DNA from: Malaya genurostris
Taxonomy: Eukaryota; Arthropoda; Insecta; Diptera; Culicidae
DNA: 64,000 nucleotides
Direction of reading: 5' to 3'
NCBI RefSeq assembly: GCF_030247185.1
Contig: NC_080571.1
Coordinates: 148,093,889-148,157,888 of the forward strand
Shown: in pieces, positions 20,281 to 30,777 of the stretch
Numbering within the stretch: the stretch's first letter is position 1
How the letters are laid out: each line of letters begins with the position of its first letter
The notes under the pieces: generated by a model
What the model was told of the DNA's origin: nothing
What the model saw: the letters and a program-made list of their open reading frames with translations, nothing else
The model's database searches: none
Program-made: the position numbers and the translations under genes

Positions 20281-21083
20281 TCAGCCACAAGTAGATTGCA
20301 TCGATTTTTGTCGGAATTTGCTTATAATATTATGTGACATTACATCTAATGGTTCAATATTTGTGAGTCTGTGTAACTCATTTGTACTAAACCAGGGAGG
20401 ACGCTTCAAAATCATTTTCAGAATTTTTTTCTGAATCCTTTGAAGCGTTTTCTTCCTGGTGGAACAACAACTCAACCAAATTGGTATTGCATAAAGCATG
20501 GCTGGTCTAAAAATTTGTTTATAAATTAACAATTTGTTTTTAGACAGAGCTTAGAATTTCTGTTTATAGGAGGATATAAGCATTTAATATATTTATTACA
20601 CTTTGACTGGATTCCTACAATGTAATCCTTGAAAGTGAGTTTTTTGTCATACGTTAAACCTAAGTATTTAGCTTGATCAGACCATGTCAATTCCAAGCCA
20701 TTCAATTTGAGAATGTGATTATTGTTTGTTTTAAGAAAAGAAGCTCTTGGCTTATGAGGAAAGATAATTAGTTGCGTCTTTGGTTTAATTTTCCATTTTG
20801 ACAGATAATCACTGAAAATATTTAAACTTCTTTGTAGGCGACTGCAGATCACTTTTAGATTTCTACCTATGGCTAACAGACTTGTGTCGTCATAGAATAG
20901 CGATTTCTGACAACCAACGGGTAGATTTGGAAGATCAGAAGTGAAAATATTATACACGATTGGAGCTACGCTCGAACCCTGCGGAACACCTGCTCGTGCG
21001 GGTAGCAATTCAGATTTACAATTTTGATAACTAACCTGAAGAGTACGATCAGTTAAATAATTTTGAATCATTTTGATCAACAC
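20281..21083 (-). pseudogene. LINE RT, C-terminal half
   Basis: Two frames cover MIQNYLTDRTLQVSYQN, ARAGVPQGSSVAPIVYNIFT, a FYDDTSLL core at about 20889-20900 (FADD expected; both Asp are kept), WSDQAKYLGLTYDKKLTF, then YKQIFRPAMLYAIPIWLSC and TLQRIQKKILKMILKRPPW. A frameshift near 20530 splits them. The protein ends at 20281. Confidence 0.85.
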
Positions 21084-21483
21084 TGTCGAATGCTTTTTCT
21101 ATGTCTAGAAGAGCAACTCCAGTGGATAACCCAGAAGATTTATTTGCTTTTATCATGTTTGTTACTCTGACAAGTTGATCAGTAGTTGAATGTTCACGAC
21201 GAAATCCAAACTACTCTGGTAGAAAAATTGAATTCTCATTTATATGAGACAACATTCTCAACAAGATAATATTTTAAAAAAGTTTACTTATAGAAGAAAG
21301 TAAGCTAATTGGTCGATAACTTGATGTTTCTGCTGGTTTCAGGTTTCAGGATAGGAATTACTTTAGCGTTTTTCATCTTTTTGGGAAGTAAGCTAATGAA
21401 AAACACTTGTTGAAAATTTTAACCAGGAGTCTCAAGGCAATATCGGGAAAATTTTTTTTAAATTGACCGTTACAATGACTATT
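21084..21483 (-). pseudogene. LINE RT, middle part with stops
   Basis: The minus strand reads KKMKNAKVIPILKP, SSYRPISLLSSISKLF, a stop, FGFRREHSTTDQLVRVTNMI and GVALLDIEKAFDSV (first catalytic Asp). At least two in-frame stops and a deletion before DQND are present. Confidence 0.75.
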
Positions 21484-21604
21484 TTTTATTTATTATTAAG
21501 AAAACTTCAGTCATAATGAATTCATATTGATAATGCGTATGTGGCAGATTATGACTACAACTTGCACGGATTTTTTAAGCGTGTGCTATTTATTTGACAT
21601 AATG

Positions 21605-21833
21605 TACGATTCAGACGATCCGCCTCCTTCCGTCACCGTCACCGGAACGTCAGCTTCCGTCAAAATTTGTTTAATAATTTCTTTACCGAAACGTTCACAC
21701 GCTCCGTCCGTCAAGACGTTCCGTGACGGTGACGTTACGTGTGAATGGCTCCATAAGAATGCATGTAATTAATGTTGACGGTGCCGGTGACGGAGATTGA
21801 CTGTGACAAAAAAAGACGGATCGTCTGAATCGC
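21605..21833. mobile_element. hAT-type MITE, 229 bp
   Basis: TIRs contain CGATTCAGACGATCCG at both ends, flanked by ACATAATG (21597-21604, 21834-21841). The interior has inverted blocks of GTGACGGTGACG and ACGTTCC. Non-coding. Confidence 0.85.
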
Positions 21834-22426
21834 ACATAATGGTTATTTTGTGCTTAGTATGTTCCCTTTTCATTTATATTTTGTTTTTCAAAACCTCGTG
21901 CTTTATTCGATTGGTTTTCAAAACCTCCTGCTTTATTCGATTGTGCTATTTGTCTACTCTAAAAAGTTGGTCGTCTTTGACAGATATACATTTGTTGATG
22001 CTTTCGATGAACAATGAAATAACAATTGTCGCTAAGGAATTGTACCAGTTGAAAATGCAATTGGCCTCAATCCAACAGCCGATTAATTTTTTTTTGGCTC
22101 TAATGCTAGTTAATTTCTATGCAACAGACAGCGAAGGGGTTAAAACAACTGTCCAATTTTCTGGCAGCGATGCCAGGAGAAATTTTAGGCGTCTGCGTAT
22201 TAGAAATGGTCCTATGCGACCTCAATATTTAGAAGTATGACGAAAAAACCAAACGAAAACCCTACAGTAATAGCAAAAGTCATTAAAATGGACGATTGTT
22301 TGTGAAAATTTCGAAAATCTGCAAAAAAGTCGGCTTAATTGCAAAGTATGCTAACAAACGAAATTGCAAATTTACATGCCAATCTGCAAACCTGGCATCA
22401 GTGGTTCTGACGCTCATTATTTCGCT

Positions 22427-22726
22427 CAGCGCTGCCAACTATACCGATTTCTCGGTATTTATACCGATTTTTGGACTCGATACAGGAATACAGATAAGCT
22501 CTCTCAAAATACCGATATTTCAATTTTCATACAGATAAATACCGATTTGCAGTTTTTGTATTGGATTCCATAGGGGTAAACCAGGTCGAGCGACCTTTTT
22601 TTTTTTTTTGGTCGCAAAATCTGTTTCCGAACTAAATCGATGTTTGATTTTTCGAGAAAGATATTGTACAGATAAATTTTTCAGACAAATACAGATTTTT
22701 GGAAAAAAAAACAGTTGACAGCACTG
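22427..22726. mobile_element. hAT-type MITE with ATACCGAT repeats, 300 bp
   Basis: TIRs CAGCGCTGCCAACT / CAGTGCTGTCAACT with the 8-bp duplication ATTTCGCT at 22419-22426 and 22727-22734. Subterminal ATACCGAT/ACAGAT motifs recur eight or more times. The CAG start and 8-bp target are classic hAT. Confidence 0.9.
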
Positions 22727-22778
22727 ATTTCGCTATCCTGCGATGATTCCGTCGCATTATATGTCCAGCTGAAAACCA

Positions 22779-22950
22779 CTATATTAAAAATTCCATCATT
22801 ACCAGGAGCCTTCATGTTTTTAAGTTTTCTAATAATTGATTTAATTTCATCAAAATTCGTCTCAATAATGTCATCTTGTAATAACACTTGGCTTGAAATA
22901 TGATCATATTTCAGTGAGACTTCATTTTCAATAGGACTCACAACGTTCAA
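22779..22950 (-). pseudogene. LINE RT N-terminal part
   Basis: Reads VVSPIENEVSLKYDHISSQV, then DEIKSIIRKLKNMKAPGNDG, the conserved entry to the RT domain. It is cut at 22778 by the composite insertion. Confidence 0.75.
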
Positions 22951-23081
22951 ATTAAAACTGTGTACACTCTCAAACTGCTGAGCAAGTTTTGAGCTTTATC
23001 GCCATTTGTAAGAAGTATTTGATTTCCTTCCTTGAGAGCAGGAATTGGTTTCTGAGGTTTCTTAAGAACCTTAGAAAGTTC

Positions 23082-24002
23082 TCAGAAAGGTTTAGAATAT
23101 GGTTTAATTTGTTCAAATTCTTTAGCGAAATTTTCATTTCGCAAAAGAGTAAATCTATGTTTAATTTCTTTTTGTATATCCTTAACTATGTTTTTCATAA
23201 CAGGATCACGAGAACGTTGATATTGACGTCGACGAACATTCTTCAACCGAATGAGCAGTTGAAGATTGTCATCGATGATAGGAGAATTTAACTTAGTTTG
23301 AGCTTTGGGAACTGAAAGATTTCTTGCTTCGATAATGTTATGATTCAAATTATCAATTGCTGCGTCGATGTCCGCAGAATTTTCTAAAATAGTTTCATGA
23401 TCCACATGATTTCCATTGTGAGATCTGTAATCCAATAAATTAGCTCTATGATAGTTGAATATAGAAATAATTGGATTAATTATAGCTTCGTTGGAAAGTC
23501 TGAATGTTACAAGAAGATGATCTGAGTCGAAGTCAGCATGTGTAATCGGTTCACTACAAATGTGACTTTGATCCGTTAGAACCAGATCAATTGTAGACGG
23601 GTTTTTCACGGAAGAGAAACAAATCGGATTACTGGGATGAAGAACTGTGAAGTAACCAGCTGAAAGTTGATTATGAAGTATTTTACCATTACTGTTATTT
23701 TGCCTATAATTCCACTGGACATGCTTAGCATTTAAGTCTCTTATTACGAAAAATTTCGATCGATATCTTGTAAGTTTTTGCAAATCGCCTTTAAAGTAAT
23801 TTAATTGTTCGCCGGTGCATTGGAATGGTAAATATGCTCCAGCGATGAAATAAATTCCATGAATAGTTTCAACTTCGATTCCCAAGCTTTCAATAACTTT
23901 AATATTGAAGGAAGGTAAAATTCGATGTTTAATTTGCCGTTGGACAAAAATGGCAACTCCACCACCGATTCCAGTAAACCTGTCAAATCGATGAACCACA
24001 TA
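23082..24002 (-). pseudogene. LINE ORF2 endonuclease, main part
   Basis: An open frame of about 300 codons: FTGIGGGVAIFVQRQIKHR, GIEVETIHGIYFIAGAYLPF, a FFVIRDLNAKHVQWN block (GDFNAKH expected; Gly replaced by Arg), NPSTIDLVLTDQSH and DFDSDHLLVTF (catalytic SDH context). It then continues into the basic linker VRRRQYQRSRDPVMKNIVKD and KPYSKPF. This nicks target DNA in LINE retrotransposition. The N-terminal part is displaced to 25200-25370 by a LINE insertion. Confidence 0.85.
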
Positions 24003-25199
24003 TTTTTTTTTCATAAATACGTCTATTTCATGGTCAATATACATAAGTTTTTCTTCGCCGTGGCATCTACAATACATAGTACTTTAAACCTAATACATTT
24101 CGAATATCCTATTAGTATGTTGGTATTCATTAGTTAATCTAAACACTGTTTTTATCAAGCGAGTTGCTATTATAAATTACATTAAATGAAATACATTTAT
24201 TTTGTACATGATCTTATAACTATTTCAGGTTTGTTTGTATCAGTTCATCACTTTTATTTAATATAAGATAGCTGGCTATTGGTTGAACTCATGGAAGAGA
24301 AAACAATCTAACATAAAATAAAATTTAAATTGGAACTCCAATGGACTTAATAAAATAATAAAGAAGTTTCATGTAAGGAACGTCACGACAAGCAAGAATG
24401 TCGCGAACTGGGACATTGGATAGTCTACCTTGGGTACGCAAGGAATTTATTAGTTGAGATCTGACATCACGATACTCCACGCATGTCCAAACAACATGGT
24501 CAATATCGCGGTAACCTTCGCCACAAGCACAATGATTAGTCTCGGAAAGTCCAATTCGAAGGAGATGTGCATCTAACGTGTAGTGATTGGACATGAGTCT
24601 GGACATCACACGAATGAAATCTCTACTCACATCCAATCCCCTGAACCATGCCTTTGTCGATATTTTAGGAATAATTGAGTGCATCCACCGACCCAGATCA
24701 TCTTTATCCCAAGAAGCTTGCCAGCTGGCAAGTGTTCTTTGGCGAGACGAGCTATAGAATTCATTGAAAGCAATTGGTCTCTCATAAATTTCACCCTCAA
24801 TAGCACCACGTTTGGCTAAAATATCGGCTCTTTCATTGCCTGGAATGGAGCAATGAGCCGGGACCCAAACTATTGTGATTTGATAATTATTATTCAATAT
24901 GACGTTCAGGCACTGTTTTATTTTGCCCAAGAAAAAAGGTTCATTTTTGCCAGCAGCCTTTGAGCGAATGGCTTCAATTGCACTCAGACTATCTGTGAAA
25001 AGGAAATAATGGTTTGGAGATAATGTGACGATTACACTCAAACTATAATGAACTGCTGCTAACTCTGCTATATAAACAGATGCAGGTTCTTGAAGCCTAA
25101 AGGAGACCGAAACATTATTGTTGAACATACCAAACCCTGTCGCTTCCTCAATTCGCGATCCGTCCGTGTAAAACATTTTCTCAGAGTCGATATGCCTGA
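24003..25199 (-). mobile_element. RNase H LINE, 5'-truncated, 12-bp TSD
   Basis: Flanked by ATGAACCACATA at 23991-24002 and 25200-25211, with the poly-A end (T run at 24003-24011 on the + strand) adjoining. The 1197-bp insert holds only the RNase H ORF and a 3' UTR of about 320 bp. Truncated 3' ends of the same family occur at 8440 and 29425. It belongs to an RNase H-bearing LINE group (I, LOA or Outcast type by inference). Confidence 0.9.
24325..25176 (-). CDS. RNase H domain of LINE ORF2 (partial, frame open)
   Basis: 283 codons open to the stop at 24325. The catalytic set is visible: FYTDGSRIEE (Asp), YIAELAAVHYSL (Glu), FLFTDSLSAIEAI (Asp) and WVPAHCSIPGNERADILAKR (His/Asp). A C-terminal HCACGEGYRDIDHVVWTC Cys/His cluster follows. 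It removes RNA from the RNA-DNA hybrid during retrotransposition. The start given is not a true initiator, since the copy is 5'-truncated. The undamaged frame suggests recent insertion relative to the host LINE. Confidence 0.88.
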   Translation of the reverse strand: MFYTDGSRIEEATGFGMFNNNVSVSFRLQEPASVYIAELAAVHYSLSVIVTLSPNHYFLFTDSLSAIEAIRSKAAGKNEPFFLGKIKQCLNVILNNNYQITIVWVPAHCSIPGNERADILAKRGAIEGEIYERPIAFNEFYSSSRQRTLASWQASWDKDDLGRWMHSIIPKISTKAWFRGLDVSRDFIRVMSRLMSNHYTLDAHLLRIGLSETNHCACGEGYRDIDHVVWTCVEYRDVRSQLINSLRTQGRLSNVPVRDILACRDVPYMKLLYYFIKSIGVPI

Positions 25200-25370
25200 A
25201 TGAACCACATAATGTGGATTACTTTTCAATTTGACATTTGGTTTAAGAAAAGTTTATGTCACAATGGCAATATGGATTTTGTGAACTTCGAGAAAATTAT
25301 AAAATTCATCTTCACTCGATTTTAAAGATCGAGCACTCCAATTTAAAATATTCAAATAATCATTTAACAT
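25200..25370 (-). pseudogene. LINE ORF2 N-terminus (endonuclease start)
   Basis: ATG at 25370-25368 begins MLNDYLNILNWSARSLKS, then EFYNFLEVHKIHIAIVT, a TAA where Glu of the TET motif is expected, and TFLKPNVKL. ORF1 ends at 25384, 13 nt upstream, the usual tight ORF1/ORF2 spacing. The rest of the domain resumes at 24002. Confidence 0.8.
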
Positions 25371-25383
25371 CACTGTTAAATTT

Positions 25384-26090
25384 TCAATTCATTATAATAT
25401 TATTTGCAAATTGCCATCCGATTTGAAATGCTTCAAAAAGTGATGAAGTCGAATTCATTTGGATGATCATTTGAAAAAGTTGATCTTGTAGATAGATCAT
25501 TTTATTTTCAGTTATATCGCCTAAATCGACTTCATTTGAAGAAGCGAATGGCATTGAAGGAATATTTGTAGGTAGACTGCCATTAGACGAAGATAATTTT
25601 GCCGGTCTACCTATTAATAAATTGTTTTCGTTAGAAGATGAACTGCAAGGCGATCCTGTGTTTTGATTATTTACATTAGAAGAAAGAGGTGGTAGATTTA
25701 CAAGCATAACTGACATTAGAAGAAGATGATGACGAGGTCGATCTACCTGTCAATAAATTGTTTTCGTTAGAAGACGAATTGGCAGGCGTACCTGTTTTTT
25801 TTTTTAAATTCGAAGAAATCAGTGCCTTAGAAGAATTAGGCGTGGCATTTGTAACGGTTTTTTGATTGTCAGGTATGTTCTGTAAATTTAAGGTCGTTGA
25901 TTTGACTTGTTGTCTAACCAAAAGAGCGTTTAAAATTTTTTTCCCTGACAGGACATTTCAAATAATTGGATTTATGATTTCCATTGCAATTTGAACATGA
26001 AAATTTATCAGTGGTTTCATTCATTGGACAAACGTCTTTCGAATGCGATTTACCACAATTCATACACCGTATATCCATATGTCAATTTTT
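25384..26090 (-). pseudogene. LINE ORF1 C-terminal part with CCHC fingers
   Basis: The minus strand reads CMNCGKSHSKDVCPMNE and CSNCNGNHKSNYLKCPV (Jockey-type zinc knuckles), then NALLVRQQVKSTTLNLQ, a low-complexity Ser/Asn region with a duplicated SSSNENNLL(T/I)GR motif, and a terminal helix ending at 25384. A frameshift occurs around 25680-25710. ORF1 binds element RNA in the RNP. Confidence 0.75.
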
Positions 26091-26984
26091 GGCCGAAACC
26101 TTGGCAACGACGACCCCGACTGTGAGGAATTCTGGCAACCGTCAGAAGACTGGCTGCATTCCGGCTGCTGCCAAAATTGTTCAGGCGAAATTGTGTCACT
26201 ATCTCGCCGTATGTGTCTTGTTTGTCTCTCTCTTCCTTCTTTTTTTCCTTTTTTTGTCGTGAATACGACTTACTTTACTATAGGGTGCCTTTTCAAAATT
26301 AGCCATATGGAAGAATGGGCAGAACTTAATCGTGAATCTCTCGACTTGTATTAACGGTAGCAACATAATTCTTTCACCATTTCATCAAAAATATGATCAG
26401 GAATTGAGGATAATATTTTGAACAGTGTGAGATAACCACAAACAACTCAAAAATTAAGTTTTCTCAAACTTTGACAACAACGCGGAAAACTCTTTACTTT
26501 TGCTTGGCTTTTTCGCGCAAGGGCGACGATTTTGAGGTAATCAGGCACATATCTTCAACTGACTGCGTATAAAAGGGGAACCGTGATCAAAAATCGATCA
26601 TTTCTTCTTGTGCGTTGGACGGAAGCAGACGTCGTGGGACTAGCAGCTTCGGAGAGTGCACCTTCTGCGTGGTTAAAAACCTCAAACGCTCAGGTCGTGC
26701 TCTCATTTGGACTTCAGCCGCCAGGTGGAGCAGTCGTCAATGAAAGCAGACCTTTTGCGTGGTACCAAACCTCAAACGCTCAGGTCGCAGAGCCAGTTTC
26801 CCTTCGAAGATTGCTTCTTTGTAAATCAAAAATTAAAATTAGCAGTGCAGTGCAAATCTAAGATAATATGATCAGTTTTTTTGGAATTTTCACAGTTCTA
26901 AATTCGCAACAGTGTTCAAAATCGTTTATATCCAATCAGTGTTTAATATCTTAGAAAATTATACAATTTGGACATCCACGCACG
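26091..26984 (+). other. Inserted segment with promoter-like cassette
   Basis: Interrupts LINE ORF1. It contains GCGTATAAAAGGGG (TATA-like, 26567-26580), CTTCTTGTGCG some 30 bp downstream, and two imperfect direct repeats (about 26658-26702 and 26743-26788) sharing GCGTGGT and CCTCAAACGCTCAGGTCG. It resembles the 5' region of some expressed unit or element on the + strand, but I recognise no coding sequence. Confidence 0.4.
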
Positions 26985-27270
26985 TCTTCATAAGAGGTTC
27001 TTTCCAAAACCAAAAATATTTTATCATAAAGACTACACTGGTTATTTTGTAATATTTGTGTGTCAGAATGTTTGATGTAACTAATCTGTACTGTAGTTTG
27101 GGTGTATTTGGTTTGGGTGTATCGTTCCAAATTCTAGTAGTGCAAAAGGGCAAAACTTGCACAATTAATACAATCGATCAACTAATTGATATTCGGAAGT
27201 AGAGAGAAAGAGTGCCAGTTTTATTCGTTCCAGTTCTGTCTCTGACATTACACACCTGTACTTTTTATTC
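26985..27270 (-). repeat. Dispersed repeat family R, full copy
   Basis: From ACGTCTTCATAAGAGGTTC to CATTACACACCTGTAC; colinear with 19355-20217 without the MITE. Holds GTTTGGG-TGTATTTG-GTTTGGG at about 27096-27117. Confidence 0.75.
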
Positions 27271-27452
27271 GACTGCATTTGATGTTTGTCAATCCCGCAT
27301 GTACATACAAAAAACGAATCTTGAGATGAACTAAATGAGATTGAAATATGTGTATGTTTGGTAGTGAGAATTCCGGCAAAAACGGCTGGCAGAATTCCGG
27401 CAAAAACCGTCTGGGGGGAAAGCTGCACGCCGTGTACAAGTGGGACATTGCG

Positions 27453-28228
27453 TTAAGTTTGTAATACGATTATGCCGTTTATAATGTTCCCAATGAATTT
27501 TAATGTGGGAAATGAACGTACTTTTTCTAAAGTTTTCGAATTGTTTACATCATTTCGATTGAAGTGTATTAGGTAAAGTTCATGGGAAAGTTCTGAGCGT
27601 GGTTTAGAAGTACCATTCGCTCTTTTTTTCATAAGTATTACTTGGGAAGGGGCAAAACCAAGCAATTCTTTTAGTTCATTTTTAATTTCATCAATACTTT
27701 TATCATTTGATAAGCCTTCAAAACAGCCTTGAAGGGTCTGTCTGATTTTATATCATATGAATAAAATTTATGAAGTTTCTCGGACAAATATCGAATAAGA
27801 CGTTCGTAATCTTCCAATCCATCAACCAAGACTCGACGTTCTCCTCTTCGTCCGATTTGAAATGAGACTTTTACTTCCGGGAGAAAAGTAGAAAGCTCAG
27901 TACGGAATGCTTTGAAGTCGGAAATCATCACCGTCACTGGTGGCATAGATTGATGTTTCTTCCCAGAACGACAAGCGTCCATTTTGGGAAATTTTGAAGA
28001 ATTTTCTTCTATGTCGCTACAATCGGATTCAGGAAGAATCTCGTAAATATTGTTAGACGGCATAGAATCAACGGAAGGGAATTCCGTCCGTTGTCTCTTA
28101 TTTTTACATTCCGATTCTATAAGATCGTGAATGTTATTAGAAAAATGTTGAATAACGGATTGTGATTTATTCCGTATTGAATTATTTTTAGCCTTAGGCT
28201 TGTTGCCTTTCCGGTTGGACGCAGGCAT
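27453..28228 (-). pseudogene. LINE ORF1 N-terminal part
   Basis: Starts MPASNRKGNKPKAKNN at 28228. The basic/Ser-rich head leads to PPVTVMISDFKAFRTEL, RVLVDGLEDYERLIRYL and, after a frameshift near 27668, LLGFAPSQVILMKKRANG and HELYLIHFNRNDV, a Jockey pre-C2HC/RRM-like arrangement. The zinc knuckles lie beyond the inserted segment at 25384-26090. Confidence 0.75.
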
Positions 28229-28563
28229 TTTTGAAATGAATGAAATTTAAAAGTAAATTAACTAGGCTAAATTAGTCTTCGATTAGACTCCTAGCTAGCC
28301 TTAAAAAAGGCTGATTAATTTCTTAGCACTCTAATATCACTCTTTGTATCACTTAGTCACTTTAATATCACTCTTTGTATCACTTAGTCACTCTAATATC
28401 ACTCTTTGTATAGCCTTTAGAAAGGCTGACTAATTGTTAGTCCTTAAAAAGACTGTTAGTGATTCAGGTAGCCTTGAAAAAGACTGAAGCCTTGAATCAA
28501 TGAAACTCTAGGTAGCCAGAAAAAATTTCCAGGAACCAAGAGCTATACGCGTGCGGTGCGAAC
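28229..28563 (-). other. LINE 5' UTR with 31-bp tandem repeats
   Basis: Contains almost three copies of a 31-bp unit (CACTCTAATATCACTCTTTG TATCACTTAGT, about 28329-28415) and several GCCTTNAAAAAGGCT-like short palindromes. The 5' end is placed near 28563 because a different open frame begins just beyond. Confidence 0.6.
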
Positions 28564-28566
28564 GAC

Positions 28567-28869
28567 TGTTCAACACCGACTGACGTGCAATGTGTTGATG
28601 AGTTTTTAGCTATGCTGCTGGAGAAAACCGTTCGGAACAGAATTATGGCTCAGCTCCTTAGTAGGGATAGAAGGCAGTGGGTACAGAAGAAGTCCTCAGA
28701 ATTACTCGCTCAGTTGGACGGCTCAAACCTGAGAACAGAATACGAATTACAATTGTCTGAATTTGATCTAGAACAATATTTAATACTTACTGGGGGGAAC
28801 GAAATATATTGCCAGAGAAATGTGAATCGCACCCAAGCAGTTTTCGTTGACTCGATTCTGAATCGTTGA
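28567..28869 (+). CDS. Unrecognised ORF, about 100 residues, no start codon
   Basis: The frame opens before 28585 (GTG) and stops at 28869. It reads CVDEFLAMLLEKTVRNRIMA, QLLSRDRRQWVQKKSSELLA, QLDGSNLRTEYELQLSEFDL and EQYLILTGGNEIYCQRNVNR. The composition is protein-like and helical, and the frame abuts the LINE 5' end, so it is probably the remaining C-terminal exon of a gene or element cut by the LINE. I do not recognise the family. Confidence 0.4.
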   Translation, partial: CSTPTDVQCVDEFLAMLLEKTVRNRIMAQLLSRDRRQWVQKKSSELLAQLDGSNLRTEYELQLSEFDLEQYLILTGGNEIYCQRNVNRTQAVFVDSILNR

Positions 28870-29066
28870 ATCCATTTTATGTATCGTTCATTTTACTTGT
28901 TTGGGAAGGATTGAATAGATATACTCAATCTGGAACATAACACACTGTTCTCATAAGTATAACAAACACTTGGTATTTCCTATATGGCTGCTGTGATGAC
29001 TAAATTTGAAACGAGAATCATCTACATTTCTAAAATTTTCAATTTACAAGCGTATGTGTATGACTT
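28870..29066. other. No gene seen
   Basis: AT-rich flank between the unknown ORF and the hAT element. Confidence 0.4.
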
Positions 29067-29424
29067 GTTAGAACCAGGGGTGCGAAAATTTGATTTTAAC
29101 TGTCGCTAAGCACAAGACAGCCACTACCAACGATCCCCTCAGCTGCTACGTTTAACAGTAGCCAACACGCAATGACACGATAGCTAGGTGCAGTCGTGAG
29201 AGCCACGACACACGACAGCAACATTGAGAACAGTTCATTTTGTCCCACTCTCTCACAGCAGTCAAAGCCACACCGTTCGCTCTGCGGTAGTGTACGTACA
29301 TTCTGGATAGGTAGCTGCTGCATTTATTTTCGTTCAAGGTTTTTGAAAATGTCGTGAGCTCGAAATGTCATGTCATGAGCGACGCTGTCTATATTGCTTG
29401 ACACCGCAGCGGGCTACCTGGAAT

Positions 29425-29615
29425 TCTGGAATAATTATAAGATCATGTACAAAATGAATGTTTTTTATTTAATGTAATTTATAATAGCAAATCGCTAGGT
29501 AAAAACAGTATTTAGATTAACTTATGAATTCCGACATACTTATATGATATTCGAAATGTATTGCTACGGCAGAGAAAAACTTATGTATATTGCCTTAAAA
29601 AAAAAAAGTTTATTT
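29425..29615 (+). repeat. RNase H LINE 3' end, nested in hAT
   Basis: Matches the 3' UTR of the LINE at 24003-25199 from AAGATCATGTACAAAATGAA through AGAAAAACTTATGTATATTG CC, then an A11 tail. 5'-truncated, non-coding. Confidence 0.8.
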
Positions 29616-29696
29616 GAAAAAGGGGGCTTTTACTAAGATGGGATGCTTAATACTATTTTCCCCTAATACATAACTTTCGTTTTAATATACGTAAGC

Positions 29697-29927
<231 letters not shown>

Positions 29928-30407
29928 CATTACAAACCAAACCTCTGGACCGGCTGGAAATCAAAGCATTAGTTTGCACTGCTTTGCTTTGCTCACCGAA
30001 CCGCTTCCTTCCAACGAGAGTGCGGAGAAACAAAAAAAGAATGCAGAAAAACCGTCAGCATAGCGGACCAAAACTTCCATGTGTGTGTGTGTCTCCATAC
30101 ACCGCGTGAGAACAGACATAAAACGAATTTCAACGTTGAGCCTTGTTGATGGATGTCTCTCGAAAGCTGCAGAATTTGAAAGGAGAAACTGTTCTTTGTG
30201 GTAAGCCATTCTCTGATTGAAGAGAGTAGAACAGCTACCGATGCGAGCATACGGGTACATCCACGAGAGAAAATGTCATGAGAGCTATGACATTTTTATC
30301 CGCTGCAGTCACGGCAAAGTTCATTCGGCGACAGCTACCATTTGTACGGTTTGACTGTCTGCTGTTTCGTATCATTCTCCGGTACCGTTCGCAACCCTGG
30401 TTAGAAC

Positions 30408-30774
30408 CATCTGAAAATGGTTATGGGGATCGGATGAAGCAAAAACCGTTTAGTTTGTGGTCGATAAATTCTTTCAGTGTATAGTCACATACAGTCAACT
30501 CTCGGTTGATTTTTCATTAGGGCGTATAAGCAAGTGCCCACATTATCGAAATGACGGAATGAGCAATGAATTCTTACTCGACTGCATGATTTTTTAGTGC
30601 TCGATCGGTTCAGTGCTAGAATTTTCGCCTGAGTTGGCTGCTCGATCAACCTGATTGACAGTGACATTATAAATGTCATTGAATATTCGCTCATTTTATG
30701 AATGTGTTAGTGTGAAATTTAAGCGACTTAAGCCATTTCACTACACTCCAGCTAGAGGAATGGATGATGCTGAC
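30408..30774. other. No gene seen
   Basis: No recognisable coding or repeat structure. Confidence 0.4.
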
Positions 30775-30777
30775 TAA

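Larger units (their letters stand above)
21484..22778. mobile_element. Composite insertion in the LINE RT
   Basis: Replaces LINE coding continuity between GIFNI and the middle part of RT. ACTAT occurs at both edges (21478-21482, 22778-22782), which may be a short target duplication. It holds two hAT-type MITEs and unrecognised AT-rich sequence. The open frame at 21797-22240 looks fortuitous. Confidence 0.5.
20217..28563 (-). mobile_element. Jockey-like LINE, near full length but heavily interrupted
   Basis: Read on the minus strand: 5' UTR (28563-28229), ORF1 in two parts, ORF2 endonuclease (start codon at 25370), RT, and a 3' end with AATAAATAG and an A-rich tail at about 20217-20260. Insertions are the RNase H LINE (24003-25199), a stretch of about 1.3 kb replacing part of ORF1 (about 26090-27440), and about 1.3 kb in the RT (21484-22778). 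With these removed the order is normal for Jockey. Many stops and frameshifts show it is old. Confidence 0.8.

Noticed and set aside
21797..22240. 147-codon + strand ORF
   Set aside because: Spans a MITE end and low-complexity sequence; no domain or splice support.
24325..25176. Host RNase H gene
   Set aside because: It lies in a LINE insertion bounded by a 12-bp duplication and a poly-A tail.
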